64,000 bases of DNA from Anticarsia gemmatalis (GCF_050436995.1 NC_134758.1:11891597-11955596); one strand, 5' to 3'. Numbered from the stretch's first letter, positions 10,520 through 22,454 are shown. A program made the numbers and translations. The notes: a model not told the origin generated them from the sequence alone.

Positions 10520-11670
10520 AAAAATAGAAAACCCCAAAAACAATTTTAATTTCGAAAATCAAACCTTAAATGTCAAAAGATTCTATGACTTTTTCAAATA
10601 CTTTGTTCAAAGTTTATGCAATAAAGAATATTTAAAATAGAATTAAACACCTCATGGGCTATAGTTGCAAATATACTATTCACAAAGGTCATCAAATGAT
10701 ATTTTAATACACACCGAAATAACACTCATAAAAATAATTTACCTCAATACAACCTAGTTTAACGACCTTCCATACATAATGACAGTTACAATCATACAAG
10801 CATACAAACATACAAACACAAAGAAGTAATGACAGAGCGTCGTGTACAATTACTAAGGCAAATGATACGATGTAACAATGCGGGTACGACTATTATATGC
10901 TTCACATCATCATATAAGTATATGGTACGATAGTGAACTAACTAAACAACGTGGCTTTGCTCGTTCTAATAATCAATAATAATATATTTTTAACACCAGC
11001 AGCCGGCCATGAATTCGTCCGCTTTGACTTCAGTTTTCAGATTCATAGTCATAGCAAGGCATAATAAATGGCCTATTCAACACATAAACATTTTTTTCAA
11101 TTTGAACCAGTCGTTTCTGAGATAAGCGCAATCAAACTAACTCACAAAATCTTCAGATTTATTTTATTATTAGGACCTATATAGATTTAGAACACATTTT
11201 GAATGAGGAAAAACGAGATGACTTTTTTGTTAGTCTAAAAAAAAATCAGTGAGTAAGTTATTTCATTTCTGATTATTATACCTATAAGATATATTATTCA
11301 GGATTTTCAAAAATAAACCATAATTTGTTTCTCTGAAAACACAAAGGTTTGTTTTATTTCATACGTCTTTACAATAACAAAACAATTATCAATTTCTAAC
11401 ACTATAACAATTATCTCACCTGAAAACACAAAGAAACGACAATTAAAGTTTACTAATATCACTTCCTGAATTATATCGTTTCTTAAATGGAATCTATACA
11501 AATCAAAAGTTTTATATCAATAAATTTGCACAAAATTATCTGACAATCATCCGTCATTGAAAACCACAGATAACTTAGACAAATTTGAATTAATGAAATG
11601 ACATTTCATTACATACCTATATACCTATAAGGTAAACTAAAGTACCTTCCAAAGATCTGTTAAAAAAAAT
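10520..11670. other. Gene-free; old Helitron remnant inside
   Basis: AT-rich DNA without recognisable genes. About 11066-11187 resembles the middle and 5' end of a minus-oriented LEP1-type Helitron (cagtcgtttctgagataagc, then caaactaact) but lacks intact ends. Confidence 0.4.
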
Positions 11671-11677
11671 CCTTTCA

Positions 11678-12605
11678 AAGGCCTTCAGTAGGCTTGAACA
11701 ACTTTAATACTAGGTTGAACACTAAACATACGATAAGAAGAAGATCTCCTCGTAGAAATGTTATTTAAAAATCGCATCGATGAAACCTGATGCGTCAAGT
11801 CCACGTACTTCTACTAAGTGCCAACTATACCTGCAATTTTTATACAAGAAATCTTATAATTTATATAAAAAGCCCTATCACATACACATTGATCAAACGT
11901 CACTAATAAAGCTATGGATACAAGGTATGCCTTCAATGCCTTCCACTCATTTTCCAATTGGCCTAGGTCCGACCACATTCCAGTCCAACTGCACAAGGCA
12001 AGCTCTCTGCTTACACCATTTCGCATGAAAAAGCGACATGTTTAGCAAGTGTAATAACATAGCTGGCGATGCGACAGCCTGTACAGGATTGCGACAAAAA
12101 ATCGCGGCCCAATGACGACTAATCGCTGCTATTATCTGTGTATGGATTGTACGTACAGAGTAGTGGATGATGACAGAGAATGATTTTGCTTCCACATTTT
12201 GTAAATATGTAATATGAATTTTATCAAACTAAGTATGTAAAAGTGAATATTATGCAGCAAACGGATTACGTAAAAGATTTCTAAATAAAGGGAATTGAAT
12301 AAGTGTCGTGGTTTTCTTTCAAAACTATCAGATTTTTGCGCTCACTGGTCGGTTAACGATCTGTGGGTTAAGCAACCTTGGCGCGGACATTTCATAGATG
12401 GGTGGCCGCTAAGTGATATTTGAACTGAGCGTCTCCGTGTTTCGGCGGGCACGTAAAAAGTTGGTCCTGGTTGTTGTCAATTAAGATCCTATCAATAAGA
12501 GGAATAGTCCTTAATAGGAATAGTCCTTAAGCCATATCAAAGGCCTTTCGGACGGCTTGAACAACTTTGACACTACGTTGACCACTAACCATTCGAAGAA
12601 CGAAT
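11678..12605. repeat. Pair of about 70-bp direct repeats around non-coding DNA
   Basis: The segment from caaaggccttcagtaggctt at about 11678 to 11745 recurs as caaaggcctttcggacggct at 12539-12605, both followed by gaacaacttt. They are probably two copies of a dispersed repeat tail. The DNA between them contains the 5S-like SINE at 12343. Confidence 0.45.
12343..12480 (+). mobile_element. 5S-rRNA-derived SINE (SINE3-like), copy 1
   Basis: Two blocks match the internal promoter of 5S rRNA genes: gttaagcaac at 12367-12376 and tagatgggtggccgc at 12395-12409, with 5S-like spacing between them (ggcgcggacat in between). Downstream sequence departs from 5S, so it is not a 5S gene. A second copy with the same downstream body lies at 52826-52997 on the minus strand. 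Confidence 0.65.
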
Positions 12606-12888
12606 GAAATAATAATTCACCAAAAGTAAACATTGAAAGTCTCTAAAGCTTTTCCCTAGTCTATATAAACCGCAGTACATGTAAGGCCTCATCGGTAAGG
12701 AACAAAAACGCAGCGCGCGCCGCTCGCTGTTTAGTGGACAATTACTTATCGACGCGGGACATGTCCATCTTGTCAACACTACTATTCTGAAGGTACGCAG
12801 ACATGTCGCAACTAGATCGTTACTATATCGCTTACTAAGTTCGTAGTAAGACTCTATTAAGCTGATAACGAATAGCCATATAAACTAT

Positions 12889-13122
12889 ACTAGCTGACCC
12901 GCGCAACTTCGCTTGCGTCACACAAGAGAGAATGGGTCATATTTTTCCCCATTTTTGTAACATTTTTTACTGGTACTCTGCTCCTGTTGCTTATATAGCC
13001 TATAGCCTTCTTCAATAAATAGGCTATCTAACACTAAAATAATTTTTCAATTCGCACTAGTAGTTTCCGAGATTAGCGCGTTCAAACAAACAATCTCTTC
13101 AGCTTTATAATATTAGTATAGA
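12889..13122 (-). mobile_element. LEP1-type non-autonomous Helitron
   Basis: Minus strand reads TCTATACTAATATTATAAAG to the terminal hairpin ACGCAAGCGAAGTTGCGCGG and GTCAGCTAG. Non-coding, with standard TC/CTAG ends. Confidence 0.85.
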
Positions 13123-13182
13123 AGTATAGATATGTAGATATGGCAACATAAGGCAGTTTGATCTAAATTTAAAGGCCTCAAA

Positions 13183-13260
13183 AGAAAAACACAGTCGTTC
13201 TCTGGTCTCTGCCTGCACCTATGGGCAGAAGACGTGATTTTAGGTATGTATGTATGTAAA
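13183..13260 (+). mobile_element. Bm1-like SINE 3' end
   Basis: Contains tctctgcctgcacctatggg and cagaagacgtgattttagg followed by a gtatgtatgt tail, the usual 3' end of tRNA-related lepidopteran SINEs. The head is absent. Confidence 0.6.
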
Positions 13261-13767
13261 GTCAAGCTTCTTCATACATTAAATGTCTGTCGATGCACAA
13301 GGATGTTTCAGATCAATAATTTGAGCTCTTCTGTGTTTGAAATGCAGTGACCCTTATATTTTAAGATTTATAAAAGTATTCATTACATAGCTGTAGAAAA
13401 ATCTTTATTGTCTTTATATTAAGTCTGTACTTTTCTTCTTAAATTAAAATTAAACAAAACTAATAAGATAACATCAGAACGAAACTAGGTTCTTCGTCGT
13501 CACTATATAAATAAATAATAAATGATCGGTAGAATCAAGCTTCTATCCAGTTTCTCTCGTATCTCTTTCTACAATACTTTTTCAGAATAAGTCTACGATC
13601 TCACCGGCTCCCACCGGCCACTGTCGGCGGGTGGGTGAGCAGAAATGTGGCTAAAAACTGCCCCGACTCGCGGAAGTCTCACTGGCTCCATGTCATCAAC
13701 CATCATTTGTATATACAACGGCACATTATAGTAGACTTATGGAAAGTGTATGATAACTTGTGCATGG

Positions 13768-14310
13768 CTGGTTTTTAGGGTTATGTACCCAAAGGGTTAA
13801 AACGGAACCCTATTATCAAGCCTCCGCTGTCTGTCTGTCCGTCCCTCAACTACCAGATTATCTATACTAATCTATACTAATATTATTAAGCTGAAGAGTT
13901 TGTTTGTTTGTTTGTTTGAACGCGCTAATCACAGGAACTACTGTTCCGATTTGAAAAATTCTTTCAGTGTTAGATAGCCCATTTATCGAGGAAAGCTATA
14001 GGCTATATATCATCACGCTACGACCAATAGGAGCAGAGTACGAGTAAAAAATGTTATAAAAACGGGGAAAATTTTGACGCATTCTCTCTTATGTTGCAAG
14101 CGAAGTTGCGCGGGTCAGCTATATCTCATAAGCCGTAATAGCGAGGAAGCTGAATATTTGTACAAATTATATATTTTCGTTGCCGCTATAACAACAAATA
14201 CAAACAATAAAAATATTAAGGGCGTCTCCACAGAATAAAAGTGTCAATTTCGTATTTTTTTGGTACGGAACCTTTCGTGCGAGAGTCCGACTAACACTTG
14301 GCTGGTTTTT
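13768..14310 (+). mobile_element. Arthropod dispersed element interrupted by a Helitron
   Basis: Starts with tttttagggttatgtaccca and ends with tggtacggaacctttcgtgc ... acttggctggttttt, and contains the usual internal string cgttgccgctataacaacaa. A LEP1 Helitron splits it at 13861-14121. Removing it rejoins accagatta to tatctcat, the expected uninterrupted sequence. Confidence 0.7.
13861..14121 (+). mobile_element. LEP1-type Helitron nested in another element
   Basis: 5' end TCTATACTAATCTATACTAA (end duplicated), GTTTG run, and terminal hairpin gcaagcgaagttgcgcgggt followed by CAGCTA with the final G lost. The host element continues on both sides. Confidence 0.85.
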
Positions 14311-14601
14311 ATGAAATATGTGGTAAGTTTATCATTCGATCTGCACTGCTTAAGGCAGACAGATCTTAGAAAGATAATATTAATTCAGTTTATTGAATTC
14401 TTCCTACATGTATGATGACAAGTTCCTGATCGTGGCTCTACCCGCGTAGCCGTTTTAAAAAGAGGTTTGAATTTTTAATCATAATTCTCGGTTACTCTTT
14501 ACATATCTATGCTAACCTTCAAGTTTACTTCAGAACGCCTTAGAGGAAGAAAAAAGACTAACTCAGCCTATCCCCTTGATTATTTTTGATTAAAAAAGAC
14601 A

Positions 14602-14798
14602 ACTCCCGCACTAAGAATTGCTCTTGTGTCGCGGGGACTTTTACAAACATACAAACAACGGACACAAAGCACAACCAGACCCGAAACAATTATTTGTGGG
14701 TCGCACAAATAATTGCTCCTTGTGGGAATCGAACCCACGACCTCCCGATGCAGTGGTATCGGCGTGGTGACCTAAACCAGTGCGCCACGGAGGCAGTC
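14602..14798 (-). mobile_element. tRNA-derived SINE (family A), copy 1
   Basis: Minus strand: GCCTCCGTGGCGCACTGGTT (A-box region), B-box GGGTTCGATTCCC, and a body ending GTCCCCGCGACACAAGAGCA and CTTAGTGCGGGAGT. Other copies lie at 19663, 27284 and 46722. Confidence 0.85.
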
Positions 14799-15443
14799 AA
14801 ATCCTTATCTATAGGTAAACTGTCTATTTTTTTAACCTATCTTTCTTTCCCGAAAATTCAATTGTGCAATGATATGCATGCATACCAGTATTTGAATATA
14901 ACATAATCAGGTAATTGGATTACACCAAAGGAAAATAAAAAAGTGATATTTATTATAATTACCAAAAAATACTTTAAAGGCATTTTAAAGTAAGTTATAA
15001 AATAAATGTTTAAAAATTATTGTTTCAAATACCAAATACGTGATTATTTGGTCGTTCCCACATGACAAAAGAAAGTCGAAAGATGCCACTATCGGACACA
15101 ATGATGCAACTACACGATAACTACTACGAATGTGTATCAGAATTAAGCAAAACCACTTTTCACAATCCGGAAATCAAACCCAAGACCTCCTACTCAGTTA
15201 CATACACTTGCTTTAACCCAAAAATCCTACTTCCCGTTGTTAAACCAGTTATGATAAACAAGTAGATTATTATGAGAGTAATCAAGTGCGTGCGGGTCAC
15301 AATGTGTAGCAGTCCTAACTCGCGGTAACGGTACAAGATGAATGACTGAAACTGCCCGCAGCTCGCCGGGTTAGGCTTGATGCACACTTCCGACTTTTAC
15401 GTAAATAAACATACATAGCGCAATAAGTATATATTATCCTAAG

Positions 15444-15483
15444 CCTCATAAGAAATATATAATATTATATATTTCTTATGAGG
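15444..15483. repeat. 40-bp perfect palindrome
   Basis: The 20-bp arm cctcataagaaatatataat is followed immediately by its exact reverse complement with no spacer. Confidence 0.9.
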
Positions 15484-15820
15484 TTTAACGTTTATTTTTT
15501 AAAGACTGTGCTTTTACAAATCGCGCTTTTCAACAATACTGTTTAATATATTATTGATTTGAATTCCTTAAAATAATATAGAATTAAGTAGTTATTAACG
15601 TTACTTTAATTACTTTTTGAAAAGATAGATAAAGTCCCTGGTAAAGACCTATTCGTTTCTGTGGCGACGTGGTACAGATAATCGACATGCTACTAGTGCG
15701 ATCCACCAATAGGATACATAACGGAATTTGTACTAATTACGTAATTTCGTACACATGGAATACATAGAAAATTACCAATTAAAATGAACTTATTGTAACA
15801 AAACCAAACTTATTGTAAAA

Positions 15821-15978
15821 CTAGCTTTTACCCGCGACTTCGTCGGCCACATGTATTTTCCCATGGGAATGCGTCATTTTCCCGGGGTGAAAAATAACCA
15901 TGTCCTTTTTCGGGTATCAAAATATCTCCGTGATTGAGTAACAGACAGGCAGACAGAGTTGCTTTCGCTTTTATAATA
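15821..15978 (-). mobile_element. Non-autonomous Helitron (TATAAATG subfamily), minus copy
   Basis: Starts (plus strand) ctagcttttacccgcgactt and runs to tcgcttttataataata. It shares ttcccggggtgaaaaataac with the copy at 8815. The 5' end is eroded. Confidence 0.6.
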
Positions 15979-16283
15979 ATACCCCTAAAGTAAAATATGG
16001 ATACACCAATTTTATCACAACATACTACAGCAACTACTTTCCTTATTTCTACCTCAAGGCAGCATTCGTGAGCAACGTTACAGCATTTTACAAAATCGCT
16101 GCTCTGATAACGCCCTTAGTTATCTTTGTTCTGCGTTAGAGCGAGACAGAGATATATAGCCGTCTTTATTTACTGCTACAATGTTTCTTATCCTTTGCTA
16201 TTAAATATTTAGAGCTATATTGTTGACTTTATCGTGTTGGGGAATAAAATAAGATGAATAGGGTTATTTAGTTTGTTGCTGTC

Positions 16284-16680
16284 TATTATGTGGTCTGGAC
16301 GGTAGTGATCAGTAGACCTAGGGTTCGATTTCCGGGTCGAGAAAAGTAATCTTTTCTAATGTGCCTATATGAAAATATTCTCTATAGTAACCTGGAGTTT
16401 GGTAACGTGCCTGGTATATGGCAATAAGCTTGCCCTTATTACGTAGGACTAACATTCGAAATAATGAAACGCAAGCATTTAACACACCTCTACTTGCACC
16501 CGAGAGTATAAAATGCGTAATGTTATGTTTAGTGCACATAATATATAATAATATTACATTATTCTTAGTAGTAGTTTTCTGTTTGATAACATGCCCGGTA
16601 AATAGCAATAGGCTGGCTCCCTTTTTTCACGAAACTGACATTATAAATAGCGAAACTTCTGTGTAATTCACACATCTCTG
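16284..16680 (+). mobile_element. tRNA-related SINE with internally duplicated body
   Basis: A tRNA-like stretch with B-box-like agggttcgatttccgggtcg is followed by a body that appears twice: taacgtgcctggtatatggc at about 16395 and taacatgcccggtaaatagc at about 16586, each followed by matching cgaaa and hexamer-rich text up to cacacctct / cacatctct. Confidence 0.5.
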
Positions 16681-16724
16681 CATCTCTCTCATTTGGATAT
16701 ATCAGGCGTGTTATGGAAGTAATA

Positions 16725-16905
16725 TCTATACTAATATTATAAATAAATAAATATTATTATGTACTAAATATAAAGTTGAAGAGTTTGTTTGTTTGTTGGT
16801 TTGAACGCGCTAATCTCAGGAACTTCGAATTGAGAAAATCTTTTTGTGTTGAATAGACAATTTATTGAGGAAGGTGACGCAAGCGAAGTTGCGCGGGTCA
16901 GCTAG
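16725..16905 (+). mobile_element. LEP1-type Helitron with internal deletion
   Basis: TCTATACTAATATTATAAAT at the start, gttgaagagtttgtttgttt, then tgacgcaagcgaagttgcgc and GGGTCAGCTAG. It is about 70 bp shorter than its relatives and has a local AT insertion after the 5' end. Confidence 0.8.
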
Positions 16906-17909
16906 TGCTTTTAATAAATGCTATATTATGTAGTCAACCTTTCCTAAGTAAATGTTGAAAGTATAGTCATTGTATCAAGCCATAGACAATGGTGATGAAT
17001 TGTGTGTCGTTTGATTGTGAGCTATGGTCTCTAATCTTGAACCAGTCGTGCTCGTGACTCGCCTAGATTATAGCTACGATAGTCCTGTGGTTTTGTAGCG
17101 AGCTTTCAGATTGAAACATTGTAGGTTTGAGTACAGCCTTAAAGGTAAAATTGCTAATACTATTGCTAAGAGTGTTACTTGAAAAATATCTCTACTTTTC
17201 TATGAACTAAAGTCCTCTCTACGCGTTTGTCTCTGAAAAACTTAATATTTACTAAACGGACTTTTATGCCGTTTTTACCAATGGGCAGAGTGATCCTTGA
17301 GGAATGTTTAAGTTTCTTATATGTAATGGTTATCCCGGTGTAAGCCGATTATATCAAGGGCCAGCCACAAGTGCTACAATTTTAATTTTCCAGCGTTGCT
17401 GGCACTGCATAATGGTAGCACCTCAGTGGACATCTACAAAATTAATGTACTACAAAAAAGTGTCTCCAAAATCAGCGTATACTTTGTGCCCATTATTTGC
17501 ATGTTTGTAAAATCCTGTAAAACACAAACAGGTAGAGAAATAATCTTATTGACCGACTTCAAAAAAGGAGGAGGGTCTCAATTCAATTTTAAGTATTATT
17601 TTAATTGAAAAAAACTATTATTAACACCCACATTAACCCATGATCAATATTCCCTAACTCATCTTCTTCATAAATTACCCCTACGACTAAATACCCAACA
17701 TAGTTGAAATATTCTTCTTTAAACTCATTATCGACTGTTCGTCTTTGTGAAACATATAATTGGCTATTAGCAGCCGACGTGTGTCTGGCGAGGAGCCAGG
17801 AGAGCAATCAGGTGACTGACCAAAATAATGCGGGATGCAGTTCCCGAAGAATGTTATAAAACTGGTGGTTTTTCCTTATAGGAAACATGATTGATGCTAT
17901 TCTTTTTCC

Positions 17910-18079
17910 ATATTATAAAGGGAAGACCCTAGAACTTAGTGTTATTCTGGGTCTTCAGCTACCTATATACCAAATTTCATCGTAATCGGTTCAGTAGTAT
18001 TTGCGTGAAAGAGTAACAAACATACGTACATGCAATACATACATTCTCACACTTTTCGCATTTATAATATTAGTAGGAA
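17910..18079 (-). mobile_element. Helitron-like remnant
   Basis: Ends (plus strand) ttttcgcatttataatatta followed by gtagga, the reverse of the TATAAATG-subfamily 5' end. The interior matches the usual ccaaatttcatcgtaatcgg consensus. Confidence 0.5.
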
Positions 18080-18349
18080 TTAGAAGGATAATGTTTAGGT
18101 TTAAGGTAAGGTAAACCAAGGGGGTGGGACCAGTCGTCTCAGTGTTTGTTGTTACGGGAAAAGTCTTTAAAAACTTTTATTATTAGCACAGGCTAACGAC
18201 ATTGGAATCAAAGATGCATTAAAAACGCGATAGTGGCAATTTATTGCATAAGCTTTAGTACTCTCATGAAAGAGTTGGCTGTAAATGCAAAAAAGACACT
18301 ATAATATCTGGTTTTATCTTTGCAACTACCAGTTGGCCAACGCGATGGA

Positions 18350-18425
18350 CTTTCAACTTAACCCCACTTATTTTTAAAGAAGACGTTAGCCCAGCAGTAG
18401 GATAATCACTAGATAGCATTATTCC
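18350..18425 (+). mobile_element. Family C SINE 3' remnant
   Basis: Contains agaagacgttagcccagcag and taggataat, a decayed form of the family C 3' end. No head is seen. Confidence 0.4.
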
Positions 18426-19006
18426 ATCTAGGAAACAACTCACTAATAAACAAACACCAAACCTAAAAATTTACGCAACACAAGCATAATGATATAAATT
18501 AAAGTAACGTCAACAAAACAAATGTAGTACCATCGTATCAAGTACTACTTCATCACTGATTTGACGTCTGTACCTTTGACAGACACACTTAGAACAAACT
18601 TCGAAAACACGCCTTCAAACAAAAATGAACCTTATTTATATAGTGTTAAGGTTTTGTGTGATGTTTTGTGGCGTGTTTGTATGTTTGTCTGTCTGTCTGG
18701 TGTCGGCACTTTGTAGGTTGATATAGCAATACTTAAGATCTAAGGGCCTCATTACGATAGGTGTGTTTGACGCTTGCCGGTATAAATATAAATACGTGTT
18801 GATAGATACGTTTATTACTTTGTCAGTTAGAAAAGTTAAGGTTCGATTTCTAGTTTGTAAATGTGTAGTAGGATTGGAGATATCGTTTATTAAATAAGTA
18901 CTATTATTACATTACTAGCTTATGCCTACGGTTTCGCCCGCTTTACTTTATTTAAGGACCTATATCCCATTTGTTTTTATCTGTAAAATTGCTAAATTCA
19001 ATACAT

Positions 19007-19100
19007 TAATTTGGGTGTTATCTCATCTCTGCTTGTAGGTGTTATCTGATATCTGCATACTCCTATGGGACAAAGGCGTGATTTTATATTTGTACTACCT
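19007..19100 (+). mobile_element. Bm1-like SINE 3' remnant
   Basis: Decayed 3' end: atctctgcttgtaggtgtta, then atctgcatactcctatggga and caaaggcgtgattttat. Confidence 0.45.
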
Positions 19101-19662
19101 ATGTTATTAATTTTCCTTCAAATAAGAAGTGACATTTCCAATATCTAGTCAAAATTACAAAACATTATCATTAATAAGAATTTGTTCATTTAGGTCAATT
19201 AAATTGACACTTATAATCATTACTTTTATTATATACTTTTAGTAATACTGCCTATTCGTAAGGTAGAGTCCTTAAGAAAGGCTAACATGAAACTCTATGC
19301 CTTTTTTTAAATAATCAAGTGGTACAAATACATTTCCGTCTCATATAAAAGATTCAGACAATTAGTTTTCTCTCCAGATATAACATATCACCGGCTAATA
19401 AATCGATCCCTACAATCGTATAGAAAGTCCTCACAATAAACGTTTAAAAACTAAAGACCTTACACTTTCACTCAAAGATATAATAGTAAAGAATGGGCCT
19501 CTCTGTGCATGTTTACAACCAATCTGCATATTCAATCACTCATTTACATACATTCCCTAAAAACTTGTTAAAAATATTTGGGATTCCGCAATTAATGTTA
19601 ACTTGTATGTGTTGTACTGTGTGTTAAACGTGTTGTGTAATTTTAGCATGATTATTATAAAT

Positions 19663-19841
19663 TGACTGTCTCCGCGGCGCAGTGGTTTAGATCGCCACGC
19701 TGCTACCATTGCATCGGGTAGTCGTGGTTTCGATTCCATCACGGAACAATTATTTGTGCGATCCATAAATAATTGTTCCAGGTGTGTTTGTATGTTTGTT
19801 AAGTTCCCCGCGACACAAGAGCAATTCTTAGTGCGGGAGTA
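19663..19841 (+). mobile_element. tRNA-derived SINE (family A), copy 2
   Basis: Head gactgtctccgcggcgcagt, degraded B-box tggtttcgattccatc, then acaattatttgtgcgatcca and the tail agttccccgcgacacaagag to gtgcgggagt. Confidence 0.85.
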
Positions 19842-20760
19842 ATGTTTAAAAAAATTGGTTGAGGTAATGTAGGTACTTCGGACTCATCCTGACTATGAGA
19901 ACTTGGGTTCAATTTGAATGATGATGAAATTTTTAAAGAACCGGTGTATCTATTCTGATATTCAAAATTGTCTAACCAACAGCTAAACTACTGAACATAT
20001 TTTAATAGATTTGGACATGGAGATAGTTGAATACCTGGGATCATACATAAGCTGATTGCCATCATTATCTCCCAAATATGTTTTTTGGTATGCCTATTCT
20101 ATTTTGTATTATTTAATACATAATATTACTTACATTTATTTTGTGGGAATCTGTAGAAATTCCATTAATTGTCATCTAATTTGTTTCTTTTTATGTTTAA
20201 ATATAAAGTAAATTGTAAAATTGTTGTTTTCCCTAATAAAAAAATATAACATTAACCAGTATATAAAATGTTCTATCTAATAGTAATGTTTATGGCTCAG
20301 TTTATAGTTGCGGTCTGTCTCGTCAGACAAACAGACAGGACAGGTGCGACACCTGGCGGTTGACCTTACAACCTCGTACTAGCACTGAACATGACGCGCA
20401 TAACCTTATTACGAAGAAAGATACGTAAATATAGATCGTGTATGGCATAATTATATATATTCGTATAAGATTATTAGATTATAATTTACGCGTGCACTTT
20501 TTATTTCAGTAAGTAATGTCTTACAATTCCTATTTTTAACGAGAATATATACCTGTCCTCTGATACTTGGTTTTCCTAGAGGAAAATGATGGGCTGCGTT
20601 ATGAGAGAGAAGCTAATAAGAATAGGACGAGGTTTTTCTGTAAGATTTTTAAAAGACAACTAATACGACAAGCATGTTTGAAAAGTATAAGAAAACAAGT
20701 TTGGAGTATATCAGAAAGGGCAGATAAACGTGATATTTATGTAGGTGTCACAAATTACAT

Positions 20761-21590
20761 CTCCCCCGACGGGTCTCCACCTTGCTGTGGTGGGGGGGCT
20801 TAGTAGCCGCGAGCCTTGAGGTGAGGGCGCACTTCGGCCGCGGTGAAGCGAAGAGAGACTCATTGGAGAGGCCGCTTCCCTGTCTGGGCGGTACCGCACT
20901 AACCCGGGGGACCAAAGCGGCCGGCCGGCTGGACCGAGGCGACGTAGGTCCGGCTGGTTTTGGAGGGGCTAGTCGCGGAGGAAGAGGTGTTCTAGTGTGT
21001 CGTTGCTGGGCACCCTATCCTCCGCGACTGGGCGGGGCCGCACCGCGTGATGCGGCAATGGTGGGGCTGCCGTGGGGAGTCGGGGGTCGGGCGGTCGGAC
21101 CCGGCTCTTAACCCATGGCGGCTGGTGGTGGGACCGCAGGGCCTGGGAGTGGGCAGACTACCACTCTCGGGCTCGTTGGTCGACGAGGAGGTGGCGGCGG
21201 CCTACACACCTTTCCGCCGCCGGCGGCCGGGACATGCTGCGCATCTGCGCGTGGCCTGTCCCGGCTTCCGAAGGCCCCCTGGCTGGCGAACTCGGGGGAG
21301 TTTTCTGGCCACTGCACTAGGGGGCATGTGGGGGGACGGCACCCGTGTGTTGGGGTGTCGTCCCACACTGTGGACGGGTCCAAATTGTGGACGGCCGCGT
21401 CGGGGCCGCGGATGTGTGCCTAAAGGCGTTCCCGTGGCCTCGGCACTAAGCGGCGAGGAGGCAACACCTTGGTGGTTTAGTGGGTAGGCCTTGCCCTTCT
21501 GGTTCGGAGAGCCCCACATACCCCAGCGCTCCCCCGGGCGTTGGGGATGCAATTTCATGCATTAACCAAGTAAAAAAAAAAAAAAAAAAA
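20761..21590 (+). mobile_element. GC-rich retroposed element with poly-A and 17-bp target duplication
   Basis: The 17-bp sequence ggtgtcacaaattacat occurs at 20744-20760 and again at 21591-21607. Between them lies about 810 bp of very GC-rich DNA ending in about 19 A residues (21572-21590), the signature of a plus-sense RNA copied by target-primed reverse transcription. The longest open frames (146 codons plus, 118 codons minus) have no recognisable domain and are typical of GC-rich DNA. It is probably the 5'-truncated 3' end of a non-LTR element (R1-like by appearance, clade not proven) or a non-coding partner of one. Confidence 0.8.
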
Positions 21591-21829
21591 GGTGTCACAA
21601 ATTACATACCAGTGGCGAAGGCTCCATACAACTCGATTCCTATCGGCTTCCCTTTCTGGACAGACTTAATATTAATATTAAATTAATTGTTTACTATTGC
21701 CAAATAAAACACAATTAATTAATAATCACCAATATTTAAACCGAAATCTTTAACTAGAATCATTAATCTAATCGAAACAGTACGCAAACGCCTACACTTC
21801 AAAAATTACGCTCCGCTAAAAACGCAACG

Positions 21830-22080
21830 TGAGGTAATAATAATGAAATAAGCCGGAGGCGCTGATCGAGAATCGCGTACAATAAAAACTATGGCGGCGA
21901 TGTCGCTTACGACCTTTTGGATCGCGCTTCGCACCGCGCTGCATAGTGGCGAGCAAGCCGGAGGAAGAGCGGGTTGCCTCGCGCTACAGCGCTCGCGCCG
22001 CGGCGGACACATGATCTTACGCATGTTTCTGTCGCGGTGCGAGCCGCGTGCAAGAGCGAGATGGAAAATATAAGCTAAGC
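21830..22080. other. CpG-rich block of unknown origin
   Basis: About 250 bp of unusually CpG-rich DNA (gcgctcgcgccgcggcggac and similar) in AT-rich surroundings. A 60-codon plus-strand frame (21891-22073) shows no known family. It includes ggaggcgctgatc, also seen near 780 and 51440, so it may belong to a dispersed element. Confidence 0.35.
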
Positions 22081-22454
22081 ATCCTGCATAAGTATTAGTT
22101 TTTGTCCAGTTTGACATTAGGTCATGTTTGTTTACTGTTTACATCTTTCGCGCGCTCTATTACAAATTAGAATATTTGTGTTTATCACAACATTATTCCT
22201 TAATAATTGTGTTTGTGCATAAGTGTGAATGTATCAGTATATTAAACAGTAATTGTTTTGCATGTTTCTATTAGAGTAAATTTTCATTTTGTCAGATTTA
22301 TAGGTTAAACTCATAACAATAAAAGTGTTCTGCGTTTATCCATAATGTGTTTGATATTTTATTGTTGATGAATACATTCTAAATTGCTTGTATAATAAGT
22401 TATTAAACAACCAGTGCGAGACAATCATCAATCGTTCGATATACGTTATCTATA

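Noticed and set aside
12367..12409. 5S rRNA gene
   Set aside because: Only the internal promoter region matches. The 5' and 3' parts diverge and a dispersed second copy shares the non-5S body.
20782..21558. Open frames of 82-146 codons on both strands
   Set aside because: They lie in the GC-rich retroposed segment, where stop codons are rare. They overlap each other on both strands and show no domain or codon logic.
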